64,000 nt of DNA from Anastatus disparis (taxonomy: Eukaryota; Arthropoda; Insecta; Hymenoptera; Eupelmidae): assembly GCA_017163975.1 (NCBI GenBank), contig JAFFSR010000004.1, positions 9,734,001 through 9,798,000 on the forward strand, given 5' to 3'. Below the pieces are notes generated by a model. That model made no database searches and had not been told where the DNA came from. It saw nothing but the letters and a program-made list of their open reading frames with translations. The position numbers and the translations under genes were made by a program. Positions 22,658 to 33,921 of this stretch are shown one piece after another; position 1 is the stretch's first letter; every line of letters begins with the position of its first letter.

Positions 22658-23096
22658 TTATTAAACGACTTTCGAAAAGTATCCCGTTTTGTCCTCACTT
22701 TCCTATATCAAAATATTATTTTTTCGAAAAGTTACAGCATAATATAAATTAGACTATATTAACTTTTATTATTAATTAATGTTTTAAAAAGTTAATTTAG
22801 ATCTAATTTTATTATGCTGTAGCTTTGAAAAATAATATTTTGATATACTATAAATGTTATTTCGAAAGGATTTCAACTCAGCTTTTATTTAAAAAGAGAT
22901 TAAAGCTTCTGTTAAGGCTGAAGAATTATAAGCGTTTGAAAATATAGTAACTTTTTCAGTGACTTTCTTTGACTGCCTATAACTAGAGAAATATTGAGCG
23001 TTGGAGTCTGAAATTTTGGCTTTCTGCATGTTTATATGTCGTCGTATAATTTAAATTTGGGCAAAATCGGTCATCCGAAACGTTGACACTCTCCTG

Positions 23097-23990
23097 GTAA
23101 GTCTCGTACAAAATTTTACTTGTGTATCTTTAAATTATTGTGATTGTTATGAATAATTAAAAAATGAATTTAATAAAATACAAAATAACACAAGACAAAA
23201 ATGTATACAACTACCAAAAATTTACAAGGTTACAAATCAGAAAAACAACTTTATTGTAGCAATAAAATACTTTGATTCATAACTAAATAAACTTAAAAAT
23301 TTATAATTTGAAATTATAACGATTAAAAATAAATTAAAGAATTGCATATAATCTAATGTATCGCGAAATTTAGAAGTCTCAAAGATGTATTTTTAGATAA
23401 TTTTGTTTGCATTTCAGAAAATTTTTTCAAAGTTACATTTAAATAAATGTAATATATAAACATGTGTTAAAAATTAAAATTTGTTGGCGCATATATGGCA
23501 ATTAAATATGCTTTGTCACAGTAAATATACACAATTTCGTATATTTTTAAAATATAATATATTATGAGTATGTTAGTTTTATTTAGTACCAGACCTACGC
23601 ACAGGTAATACTACTTTTTGCACGTCATACGAAAATATTGTGTTCGATACTCGAGATGGAAAGTAATTTTAACTTTGTGTGATCTTTTCACCTTTATTTC
23701 GCTCAGCTGCTAACATCCACACGACGTTAAAATCATTTTCTTGCATTAGTATCAAAAATAACTAATAGCTTTCGTAGGATTTATCTTTATAAATTTTTCG
23801 GTTTTAATCAATGAAATATAAAATTATAAAAAATGAAAATTAACTTCACATACCACACTGATTTTCAAGTTTCGAACTAGACCCTGCTTTCGAGAGCTTT
23901 ATATCATCTAAAATAAAAATGGAATAATTATATATAAATGATGAGTCCAAATTATTATTTTTTTTCATTTAACTTACAAAAATAGTATAT
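23097..23990. other. No gene seen
   Basis: A+T-rich. CACACGACGTTAAAATCATT near 23718 is typical of hymenopteran/insect intergenic DNA but not informative. No clear repeat boundary. Confidence 0.35.
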
Positions 23991-23994
23991 ATTG

Positions 23995-24494
23995 TTACGT
24001 ACTTTTTTGTTCTATAGTTTTTTGTACAATTGGTTCTGCAAGAAGTTTGATAGAAGAGTTAGTAGAAGGTATGGTAGGAAGATTAGTAGGAGGTATGGTA
24101 GGAGGTTCAGTGGGCGGTATAGTAGGAGGTTCAGTAGTAGGTATGGTAGGAAGATTAATAGGAGGCTCAGTAGGAGGTATAGTAGAAGATTCAGCAGTAG
24201 GTATGATAGGAAGATTAGTAGGAGGTTCAGTAGGAGGTACGATAGGAGGTTCAGCAGTATGTATAGTAGAAGGCTTAGTAGGAGTTATGGTAGGAGGCTC
24301 AGTAGTAAGCATGGTAGAAGGCTCAGTAGGAGGTATAGCAGGAGGTCCAGTAGGATGTTCGGCATTCCTTATCTTTGAATTCATTTCTTCTTTTTCTATA
24401 TGTGCATCCGCATTTGTTTTTGCAATGGAAACAAACAAGATTGTAAATGATTTCAAACCATATAAAAATCTCAAATTTTCATTTAATAACTAAA
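23995..24494 (-). CDS. Secreted Pro/Thr-rich repeat protein (putative)
   Basis: The minus-strand frame reads a basic start and hydrophobic core (FLYGLKSFTILFVSIAKTNA), a credible signal peptide, then an acidic stretch (IEKEEM) and about 95 residues of TEPPTIPPTE-like repeats with Ser/Thr-Pro density like mucins. The frame has no ATG before the hydrophobic segment: ATGAAAA at about 24487 is one base out of frame, next to an A run, and an acceptor-like TTTAG precedes it at about 24494. All three frames on both strands are open because the repeat units are multiples of three; the signal peptide favours this strand. Function unknown; a salivary, venom or peritrophic mucin is conceivable but unproven. 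Confidence 0.4.
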
Positions 24495-24777
24495 TTTAAA
24501 AAAATCAAAATTAATATTCATAATTATTTCTTTAAAATAAAATATACGTTTTTTAGGCACGACCGCTATAGGGCAGTCTTATATTGTCGACATCGCGAAA
24601 AATGTAACCCTTAAAAATATGTAATATTATGATAAAACAATTATTTTCATTGCAAAATAAAGTCATTACAAGCCTTCTGTAAAATGTAAGTATGGATGTA
24701 TGTATGTGAGAAATCAAATTTATGAATTTTCTCCACAAGTTTTTATACGATCTGAATGATTCCAACGGGAAATTTTT

Positions 24778-25205
24778 AAAAATAATAATACAAGTAAACG
24801 TTTATATTTTTAAAAAAATCGTTAGAGCCATTTTAAAATAATAGCCCTTTTAAAGGTCAAAAAACGAATTTTTTCAAAAAGTATATAGAATTAAATTTAT
24901 AGAATATAAAAAAAATAAATCTTTTTGATATCATACATTTTTTTCTAAAGTTAATATTTTTCATGAGAAATATTGAAATTGAACGTTTTTTAGTAATAAC
25001 TTAGTAAATATGAATTTTAAAAAAATTTGTAATATTAAAAAGATGTATCTTTCTTTTCTCTATAACTTTTTTTTCGAAACTTGTTTTTTTCAAATTATTA
25101 CCAAAAAATCATTTTTTTAACCTCTAAAAGGATTACCATTTTAAAACGGTTCCAACAATTTTTTTTAAAAATAAGAACGTTCATTTGTATTATTATTTTA
25201 ACTTA
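24778..25205. repeat. Foldback MITE
   Basis: AATAATAATACAAGTAAACG on the left pairs with CGTTCATTTGTATTATTATT on the right; the arms pair over about 120 bases with centre near 24990. No target duplication was identified. Confidence 0.65.
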
Positions 25206-25324
25206 TTTCATGTAAGAATAATTCGGGTGACCCAATAATAAAGGTACCCAATAATTCAGATCGAATGAAAACTTAAACTATTTGATTTAAAAAAAATCGT
25301 TTATTTTCTTTATACTTTAAGTAA

Positions 25325-25440
25325 ATTCAAGGGCGAGTACGAAGTGCGAGTGTATCCGGTCGTGCCTCACTCGATCGCTTCGTGATGCAAGGCCCGAGAG
25401 GCGAGCCACAGCGCCCTGAAGGGCCACTGTCGAGAGCTAG
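25325..25440. other. G+C-rich patch
   Basis: GGGCGAGTACGAAGTGCGAG and CGAGAGGCGAGCCACAGCGC stand out from the A+T-rich surroundings. It resembles the CpG-rich cores of the foldbacks elsewhere but I find no clean inverted arms. Confidence 0.35.
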
Positions 25441-25466
25441 TTAAATACTAAAATTTATGTACTTAC

Positions 25467-25545
25467 GATCAATCTTTAAATTATCTTTTAATTTTGCATC
25501 ACTTTTGTGATTGTAGAAGAATCTTATTAATTGATCATTAGATCT
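25467..25545 (-). CDS. Zeste-like Myb/SANT gene, exon 2
   Basis: The minus-strand acceptor CTATTTTAG precedes RSNDQLIRFFYNHKSDAKLK, and the exon ends in phase 1 before GTAAGTAC. The sequence is the third helix and tail of a Zeste-type Myb domain (the family has a conserved R(T/S)...QL...(W/F)xNxK pattern here). It joins exon 1 in phase 0 across a 74-base intron with canonical ends. Confidence 0.65.
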
Positions 25546-25619
25546 CTAAAATAGAAAATATGTTTTTTTAGTTGACTGCAACAAAAATAAAGAAGTACCC
25601 TTTAATTTCTGATACTTAC

Positions 25620-25784
25620 TTTACGATCTTCACTAACTTGTTGGTTGAATTCTTCAAAAATAGCTGCCCACGCCTTCTCCTTCGCAGTCACCATCAGCGA
25701 TGAACGACTCTTGTTGATTATTGTAGATAAATATTTATTAAAAATATTAAACAACAAATTTTTTTCAGTTTTTGTAAAATTCAT
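25620..25784 (-). CDS. Zeste-like Myb/SANT gene, exon 1
   Basis: ATG at 25784 starts MNFTKTEKNLLFNIFNKYLS, followed by VTAKEKAWAAIFEEFNQQVS and EDRK at the donor GTAAGTAT. The helix pattern F(T/S)..E...L, (K)..AW..I..(E/R)FN and the exon 2 continuation fit the Myb_DNA-bind_5 family typified by Drosophila Zeste, a DNA-binding domain also present in regulators of PIF/Harbinger-type elements. The three known exons give only about 142 residues, short for the family, so a middle exon may be missing or this is a truncated paralogue. No lesion is visible. Confidence 0.65.
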
Positions 25785-26607
25785 CTTTTTACCCCTTTTT
25801 CTGTTATTTAGGTTATTTAATTTATTTTCATTTATTTGACTTCTTTATGAAGTATGCAAAATATTATCCTCTCTTTAAAAAACGAAGGCCGGATTTTGAG
25901 AAGCATTTTATACTAAGAAGGTGATTGGTGCATTGAATGGAATGATATCATTGGCGAAAAAAGAAATTTGATTTACTATAATATTCTTTTATTAAATCAT
26001 CGATTTAAAATTTAATAATGAACTTCATTAATAAAATAATTAAAATATAATTATTGAGTTATAGTTTTATTTTTTAAATAAAATTATTTATATTAAACGT
26101 CGCTAACTTCTGCTGACAAAAATTCGCATTCCTTTTGTGTGAAGATGTCGATAGTACGAAGTATTGCTCTATGTTCATTTGCTATTGCTATATATTTAAA
26201 ATTAATACATGATAACAATTCTATGACATTTATTTATGAATTATCTGAATATTCTGAATAATCTTTTTAAAATAATAAAACTCAAATTGAATCACTTCTA
26301 GAATTAACAGCTCTTTTGCAATACAAAATTTAAGTCTTTTGTTTAAAAGAATAGTATAATATTATAATTGAGAAAATACAAATTCCAAGAATTCTGATTT
26401 TTATTTGTATTTTAAAAATAGAAACGAATATCTTTAAGAATTGATTTGAACTATTATTTTTTTATATATTTTATTAATTTTATATTCCTGAAAATATTAT
26501 TAAAATGAAAAAAGTATTTAACGATTGTTTAATTTATTTCAGAATTTTAAATAAACTTTAAACTTATTATTATAATAATTATTGATATCGATCAAAACAC
26601 TATTTTA

Positions 26608-26860
26608 TTGCAAAATTTCAGGAAAAGAAATGCATTAGCTTTTAGTATGTACCATGAAGATTATTGAGTTAAATTTTTAAATATAAATTCATTCATTAGT
26701 TATTTAGAATTTTGGATTCTAATATTATATATTAAAATTTTTTGATTTTGTTCCAGAAATTCAAAATTCATAAATACTAATGAATGAATTTATTTAAAAA
26801 TTTAACTCAATAATCTTCATGGTACAAACTAATGCATTTTTTTCTTGAAATTATGCAATA
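26608..26860. repeat. Foldback MITE
   Basis: TATTGCAAAATTTCAGGAAA with GCATTAGC... on the left pairs with ...AATGCATTTTTTTCTTGAAA and TTATGCAATA on the right; inner arms ACCATGAAGATTATTGAGTT and AACTCAATAATCTTCATGGT are perfect. Centre near 26730. Confidence 0.75.
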
Positions 26861-27313
26861 AACCGATAATTAATATTCACGAGTGCAGGTGTAGTGTCCG
26901 TTTTACATCTCCTTAAAATGTGAAATTTTCAGTGATGATAAAACTGGACGAGTCATTTTTATAAACCGCATGCTTTGTATTGCGAACAGTTGTTTTCAAT
27001 CATACAAATTGTACATAGTTACGTCCTGAGTTCGATCTTGTAATTCAAAGACGTAATTTAGAGGTTAAAAATTATGCATATAAAGAAATTCGTAAAATAA
27101 CTTTTGACTTTGTAATAGTTTACGTTATTTAAATTTTGAAAACTAATAATACACAATGCTTGCACGCTTTTAAAATTTAAGAAAAGTTTAATAAATACTA
27201 AATAAAGTTATTTCTTTCATTTTTTAAAAATAATAATAAGAAAATGAATAAAGTAATAATATATCTTTTATATGGGATTTATTTTTCTCAAAGTTTTCGG
27301 TGTCTCATGTATA

Positions 27314-27807
27314 GACTGCAGATATTTATGCAAAAAGATATGCAAAAAATATGCAAAATATATACTATTTTTAAACAGTTACAAACAGTTACATAGTTTT
27401 AAACAGTTTTGAACAGTCTCGTATAGTTTTGAACAGTCTTGAAATATATGCTTTTAAATTTAATGTTCAAAACAGTTGAAAACAGTTTAAAATTGCTTAA
27501 AACTATTCGAAACTGTTTGAAACGGTTTTAAACAAATTCTTAATAATAATCAAAATATACTTTTTTTCAACACCTGGCGCGAAAATGCCACTTTTTTACA
27601 TAGCGCCTAAAAAAAAAGTGGCATTTTCTGCGGAAGTGGAATGCCTTAAATCTTTACTTTAGGACATTCTTTACTTTTTTTCCCTAGGTGAAAAATATAC
27701 TATTTATGCAAATAACATAAAAGGTTTATGTAAATATGTAATTTGCAAAATATGCATTTTATGCAAAATATTCAGTTATGTTTTTGCATAAATATCCGCA
27801 GTCTATT
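27314..27807. repeat. Foldback with ATATTTATGCAAAA ends and a nested hairpin
   Basis: AGACTGCAGATATTTATGCA and its mirrored TGCATAAATATCCGCAGTCT delimit the element. The left part contains repeated CAGTTTNNAACAGT-like words. A second foldback (27553-27715; ATATACTTTTTTTCAACACC... and ...CCCTAGGTGAAAAATATACT) is nested inside. Confidence 0.7.
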
Positions 27808-28462
27808 CATGTATTAAATAAATCTAATTGATGGCACGTAGACAGCACTGGTACATTAGTACAACATCAATTTCTTTACTGATGCAGATATTAGTGGAGA
27901 ATACTTTTCAAAATCATTTTTCTGTTTTATCGTACTTTACTTCTTTATTTATTAAGACTACGACAAAGGACATTATAAACTATTATTTAGAGGTAATTTA
28001 GAGTTGAGAAAACGATGATTTCTATCCTTATCTATTTCTTTATTTTTCAGCATTTTATCGATCCATTTTTTAAACTCGTTTAATCTTCTAATTAATCAGA
28101 GTGAAATGAAAGGTATAAAGAAAAAATAGGTCCATTAATAACACACCAATCGCGTTGACTATTGCTATCAAATATAAAAGGCGTTCAAATTGTTGATTGA
28201 AAAATAAAAAATGTTATTGGAAAAATTTAAATAAAAAGATACAATTTCTCGAAAAAAAAAATGAAAAGATATATCGCGTACATTTTGTCGTTACATATAT
28301 TATAAGCAAGAAGGATAGTAACAAAATATTCGTTGCACGAATTATTGGGTACCCAAATTATTTATTATAAACGTTAACATCTTTTTAGAGCTTCTTCTAT
28401 CTTTTAAACTTTTCAATCAAATGTTTCATTCTCATTTTCTTAATTTTAAAATAATGTATAAT

Positions 28463-29566
28463 AATGAACTTAATGCAACCAGGAGCTTTATACTCCTAAG
28501 GCAGTAATGACTGCTATAGCAACCCAGGAGCTTCTGGCGCGTATCTAACCTATTTATCGATTGAGGATTCTCTGCACATAAAAACCCGAATGCGTCCGCC
28601 TGGGATGAAAAACATAGTATTTAGGTGTACTAGATACATTCAATTTTTGAATTATAACCAGAATTTAAGATCCAGTATACCTACTCTCTAAATATGATTC
28701 AGTGGAATTTCAATGAAGTCCAGTGAAATTTTCACTGAATGGGTGAGTTAAAATCGCTTCACTACAGTTCAGTGAAATTTCTGTGAATGAAATAGTGGAA
28801 TATTCACTATTTGAATTTCAATGAGAATATCGCTGTAATTTCAGAAATAATTACACGATAAAAGAATGGTAGACAAAAGAAAAATAAGTTTCTTCTTTTT
28901 AAGTAAAATACAATATTTTAATAATACTTAATAATACTTACACATTTTGTGGGTGGGTGCGTGCGTGTGTGTGTGTGTATTAGGTAAGCAAATTGGATCT
29001 CGAAAACTACTCGATTGATTTGCTTAAAATTTCGCATACAATTTATTTTTTTGTCCAACTGGAGCAGAAGTTATGAAAAATTGTTTTTCTTAGCGTAGTT
29101 CTAATTTTAAAACCATTAAAAAAATTTTTTTAAAAGTTATAATTTAAATAATTACTCAAGTAATTACTCAAGTAATTACTCAAGTATTTACTCAAGTATT
29201 TACTCAAGTAATTACTCAAGTAATTACTCAAGTATTTACTCAAGTATTTACTCAAGTATTTACTCAAGTAGTTACTCAAGTAGTTACTCAAGTAATTACT
29301 CAAGTATTTACTCAAGTATTTACTTGAGTATTCACTCAAATAATTATTCAAGTAATTACTCAAGTACTTACTCAAGTAAATACTCAAGTAAATACTCAAG
29401 TACTAAAGTATTATATCATATCTCCTTTCTAACCTCTTATGTTTATAACCTGTAAAATATATAAATGTAAAATGTCAATAATTTTTCAGAATCGTTTCTC
29501 CATGCAAACCCGCCTTAAACCGCTTTTGGCGAAAGTTCCTTTGGGCGAAAAGTCCGCGACCCTCTA
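28463..29566 (-). mobile_element. Repeat element copy R (inverted partner of 4646-5665)
   Basis: Runs from CCAGGAGCTTTATACTCCTA to GGGCGAAAAGTCCGCGACCC. It keeps the (GT)n tract, the AACTACTCGATTGATTTGCT motif and the 29145-29400 minisatellite, all in reverse order relative to copy L. The two copies are close in sequence, so movement or inversion was comparatively recent. No coding content; the minus-strand Leu/Ser/Tyr frame is the minisatellite. Confidence 0.8.
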
Positions 29567-29573
29567 AATACTA

Positions 29574-30470
29574 CCCTGGTAGAAAATGAAACGCTTTTTT
29601 TACCATTTTATGGCCATTTCTTTAAAGTGAAGAGCAGAAAATGGGAATGTTTTATGGCCATTATTTGAACTAATATGAAACGTTTTTTTCAACCTTCATA
29701 GTGCTAAAAAATGCTAATAAAATGTTGAGTCTGATCCACTATTATTTGAATATAGATAGTTAACAGTAGAGTCTATCAAATTGTGCTCTAATTGATTACT
29801 ATTAAGAATCATTTAAGGTTTTTCTTGAAAGTTATCATTAATTATTAATAGAATCACTTTTGTTAATATATTCGCGCGTATATTTTGAGTTGTGATCGGA
29901 TTGTTAGAGGTTATTTTTAAACGATTAATAAAATTTTCCATTTATTATTTTAAAAAACGATATTTTTATACTCGTTTCGTACTGCGTTTCATATTTTTAT
30001 TTTAATAAAATTTAATATTATTTTTATTTTTATAAATTCCAATAAAAATAAACATTGACGAAGGAATGTGAATAAATACTAATCTATATTTTCTCCCCAC
30101 GTGGAAAAAGTGAGGTTATGATTTTACCTATGATCTGAAAAATTAAGGACTCATTACTAAAAAGTTATATAACTAGTCAAAAAAAGTTGTCCACAGTTTA
30201 CCTAATTTTTAGATAGCTGTTACTGATTTTTTCTCTCCGTTTACTTAAAATGCGTATTTTTTTGGCTAAATACAAAAATTTTGAACAACATTTTTATATT
30301 AGCATTTTTTGCCTATAAGATGCTAACCAATATACCAAAAAATTTGAGCTCTGCAGATTCAGCAAAAAATTGCCATTTATTCGCCAATATTGACATAACA
30401 AAATATTACTATTGACAATGGTCATAAATTGTTGTTTACACCATTTTTAATGTTCAAATTTCTACCAGGG
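29574..30470. repeat. TA-flanked MITE with CCCTGGTAGAAA ends
   Basis: TA|CCCTGGTAGAAA at 29572 and TTTCTACCAGGG|TA at 30472 make a 12-base inverted repeat with a TA duplication, which fits a Tc1/mariner-like non-autonomous element of 897 bases. The body is not palindromic and has no frame. Confidence 0.75.
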
Positions 30471-31279
30471 TATAAATTATATTTTTTTAAATTTCAACTT
30501 TTCAAAGTAATGAAATCAATTGGGTAATAGTCAAGTTTATATTTTTTATTTAATTCATCTTCAATTTTGACTAAAGAAAGGTTCAAAATCAATCAAGCAA
30601 TCACGGAGTACTTTCGTACTCAATTCATTTTTATAATAATATGAAATTTATGAAATGCTTAATTTATATTTTCTTTTATAGATGAATATTTAGAAAAAAT
30701 TTCACACCGTGACGAATAAAGCAGACTTGTGACTGATCAATTTATGAAAATCAAATTGATTATTGTGATGATAATAGCGGTGATAATACACATAAAAATT
30801 ACCATAAAAATGAAACAGTAGATCAAATTTTAAATTAATTTATAAGTATAGACATGCCTTTTCGATATTTAGGGGAAGATATAAATTTTTATTATATTAC
30901 TTTTAATAAAATTATGCATCCTCTATCTCATTACACTGTCTTTTTATTTAGTATATTTTAAGTTCTGTAAAATATATTTTAAATTTTACTAAATATTTAC
31001 AAAATAACTTGCCAGGCCCGTGGTCAAATGCTGAAATTAAAAAAAAATATAATTTTTAACACGGCGTTCGGAAAATTCGTTTTTTGTGCCTGATTTCCAT
31101 ACCGAAAATGCCTGTTTATCGCACGAAAAATGAAGCGTCCAGAAAATTTAAAAAGCGTGTAGAAAATTCAGTTTTTGATTAATAAAATAATTTTTTGCGC
31201 GCTTTTTACATTTTTGCACGCTTAATTTTTCGTGCAGTAAACAGACATTCTTGATATAGAATTGAGACATCGGAAATCG
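30471..31279. other. No gene seen
   Basis: A+T-rich. The phrase ACTTGCCAGGCCC at about 31009 also marks the hairpin centres at 36128, 36445, 39115 and 39300 but here stands alone. Confidence 0.35.
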
Positions 31280-31497
31280 AAAACGCTTTTTGATGCGAAC
31301 GTAAACCATCACTGACTGCCCGTATGAAAATATCATTTCAAATATATTGAGTTGAACAATTGCTTCTTATATCCCGACTCTTCTATACATTTTCTTTGTT
31401 TAAATTATTTCCTTACAATGCTTACGCGCAAACATTAGATTCTCGTTTTTATAATATTAAACATATAACAAATTTATTCTATTTGTTATATCATTTT
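31280..31497. repeat. Direct repeat, copy 1
   Basis: CGCTTTTTGATGCGAACGTA ... TTACAATGCTTACGCGCAAA ... TTCTATTTGTTATATCATTT. Copy 2 at 32785-32998 has the same order (CGCTTCTTGATGTGAACGTA, TTACAATGCTTATGCGAAAA). A weaker third piece is near 33070-33120. Confidence 0.7.
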
Positions 31498-31784
31498 TTG
31501 AAGCTATGCTTCTTACGCGACGTTACGGCAGGGGCACTAAATGTATAAAAATCGACAGTCCCAAATGTCACCCAGCGTGAATGTACGAATATGGCACAGG
31601 GTGCCATAATTCTATCAACATACAAACACTTAAATTCTTTTTTCTCTTTCTTTCTTTCCCTCTCTCCCATTCCGCTTAAGAATATGCGTGCATATACACA
31701 AGTGGATGTGCGCGTTGAATGTACTACGATTGATGCTTGTAGTGTGTGTGAGTGTGTGTGTGTGTACATATATATAATATATAC

Positions 31785-31954
31785 ACAGTAAAATTTTGAG
31801 GAAAGTATCTATATCTACCAGAACGTTATAGGTAAACACAAAGCGGGTACTGTTTCTCTTTTTCTAAATATGTTTTCATGTTAACGAGGTTTCCCTATAC
31901 CCTCTCACTTGCACCTACTGATTTCGTATAGGTACTTTCCTCGTAATCTTACTG

Positions 31955-31957
<3 letters not shown>
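31785..31957. repeat. Short foldback MITE next to a (TA)n tract
   Basis: ACAGTAAAATTTTGAGGAAA and CTTTCCTCGTAATCTTACTGT are inverted ends; TATACTCTCA-type arms lie inside. Followed at once by about 22 TA dinucleotides (31956-32000). Confidence 0.65.

Positions 31958-32000
<43 letters not shown>
31956..32000. repeat. (TA)n microsatellite
   Basis: Uninterrupted alternating TA. Confidence 0.95.
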
Positions 32001-32004
<4 letters not shown>

Positions 32005-32784
32005 TGCTCAGTTAAAAAAATATAATTCTAATAAAAAAATATTTATTTTCCCTAGTCTTCTTACATATCTTTATTTTTTAAATAGTTATAAATAATTGAA
32101 AAAAGTTAAAAAATTCCACAAATTTAAAAACTATTTGATACGGTAAAAAAAATAGAAAAAAATGACTTAGAAAAATTTTACAGCACAAAACAAAATTGGT
32201 ATTTTATCTTTATTTTAATTTCTTTTTTAATTTTTTATTCTATTTAAAAAATTATTTTTTTACGAAAAATGTTTCGTAAATTTTGGTATTGTACATTTCT
32301 GTATATTTTATTTGAGAAACTAGAAAGTTTTACTGCTTCGTTTTTTATATCAATGAAACTTTATAAGCTGTGTATAAACATTTCTTTCTTAATTTTTTAA
32401 TAATTGATATTAATAAACTATATTATTAATATATTTTTAAATACATAATACATTGAATGAAAAATAACCAGTTTTCATTAAAAAATTAACTATAATTTTT
32501 GAACTTCCTAGTTTCTATATATATACTGGAAGCATAGCTTCTGTCGGCCAGTCCCCACGACTGCCACTCCTGTTTCTTTTTAAAAATTTTTATTTATTAT
32601 TTTATTTTTTTTAAATTATTATTTACCTTAAAGTAATAAAATTAAAAAACTTTCTTTACTTTTCTTATAATGTTCTTTCTTTGATTAGAAAATTATTTTA
32701 TTATTTTATTTTTTTTTGTTTATAAAATACCATTTGTTGGTTGTAATATTATTTTTTTATTCGGGAGTCAAATGAAATGAAACA

Positions 32785-32998
32785 ATACGCTTCTTGATGT
32801 GAACGTAAACTATCACTGACCGCTCGTTAAAACTATAATTGCAAATATATTGAATTTAGCACTTGTTTTTTGTTTCCCCACTCTTCTATAATTTTTCCTT
32901 TGTTCAACTAATTTTCTTACAATGCTTATGCGAAAACTTGAAGTACGTGTTTTTATAATACTAAACATTTAACTTTATTTTATTTGTTATAATATTAT
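32785..32998. repeat. Direct repeat, copy 2
   Basis: Pairs with 31280-31497 in the same orientation about 1.5 kb downstream; probably a local duplication or two insertions of one repeat. Confidence 0.7.
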
Positions 32999-33204
32999 TT
33001 TCCTTTGATAGAATAATAATATACTATTATACTTTTCTTTATTAAATTATTAGTTTACTATTCTATTTTTCTTTGTTTATAATGATAATCTTACAATGCT
33101 TCCAAGGATAGTTTATATTCTTCGAATTGAAACATTTTTTTACAATCGTTTTCTGAATTATTATATTCTTGAATTATGATCGAATTTTCCGAACCTTGTG
33201 TTAA

Positions 33205-33590
33205 AAAAATAGGTACATAACGCGTGCATAAAATAGGTCTTTACCTCACGCGCGTTGCCGCTCTCGCTGCGCTCGAGCGGCAATCTTCGCGCGTGCAGTA
33301 AATACCTATTTTCTGCACTAGTTCAGTAAATACCATTTATAGAATTTAGAAAAAAATGTTCTACAGAGCACCACACTATTCAATACCTAAACTCGCCTAA
33401 AATATACTTTTTTTAAAAAGTGATAATAGTGATGAAATAGTATTTATCAATTTAAAGAATGGTTACATAAAATAATAGATATATTATTGAAATAGTATAT
33501 TACAATACAAGGGTCGTATATGGCGTTTTCTGGCACGGCGCGTTAAGCGACACGTGTATCGTATACTTCTTTGTAGCATGTGTATAAAAT
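33205..33590. repeat. CpG-rich foldback patches
   Basis: AAAATAGGTCTTTACCTCACGCGCG with GCGCGTGCAGTAAATACCTATTTT around the core CTCTCGCTGCGCTCGAGCGG; then AATAGTATATTACAATACAA at 33496 followed by GGCACGGCGCGTTAAGCGAC. Members of the same loose family of CpG-rich cores with TATACTATT-like tips. Confidence 0.5.
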
Positions 33591-33921
33591 TCGCCAAAAA
33601 AATGATAATACAGTTGTCGTTGATTATATGTTCGTAATAATTCATTAAAAATAAAAATAAAAAGTATCACACGCTCTTTTTGTCTCTTTTTCTCTCTGTG
33701 ACTCTCCTACTGATTATGATTCATTAAAATAAACTATCAATAAACCCTTTATATAAAAATTTACTACACTGATAATTCATAAAAATAAAACAAATGAAAT
33801 TTAATTTTTTTATTATACACTTTAATTTTGTTTTTATACACTAATACAGTACATCAAATTTCAAAAATTTGAATGTGATAGTAATCTTTTCTTCTTATAA
33901 TAATAAATAATGAAACTTTTT

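Larger units (their letters stand above)
20332..22703. mobile_element. CAAAACGGGATAC element carrying two SINE insertions
   Basis: The ends are inverted: TAGGGGAAACTCGGGCAAAA... on the left and ...TTTTGTCCTCACTTTCCTA on the right, each followed by GGGATAC/GTATCCC. Removing the two SINEs and the repeat at 21566-21806 leaves about 1.3 kb with no coding sequence. An internal end-like motif at 21053 (GGGCAAAACGGGATAG) and one at 22010 suggest a composite. A partial inverted copy is at 9176-9600. Confidence 0.65.
20273..23096. mobile_element. CTAGGAGAG MITE split by a nested element
   Basis: The left piece 20273-20331 (AGCTGAGCTCAAATAGTTTC) and the right piece 22704-23096 (ATCAAAATATTATTTTTTCG to CACTCTCCTGG) are halves of one unit like that at 1405-2072. 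In the intact copy near 1670 the two flanks are adjacent (TTGTAGCATATCAAAATATT), which gives the original target sequence. The left end of this copy is truncated. Confidence 0.7.
18404..25466 (-). other. Long transposon-filled intron of the Zeste-like gene (inferred)
   Basis: Inferred from the phase-matched exon ends. It holds the foldback, the nested element with two SINEs, the Pro/Thr-rich ORF and another foldback listed separately. If the two exon groups belong to different genes, this is intergenic DNA. Confidence 0.35.

Noticed and set aside
24047..24493. 148-residue Gly/Val-rich plus-strand frame
   Set aside because: It is the antisense of the Pro/Thr-rich repeat; the minus strand has a signal peptide and this strand has none.
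31491..31839. Overlapping frames on both strands around a (GT)n tract
   Set aside because: Low-complexity Thr/His and Val/Cys runs from dinucleotide repeats.
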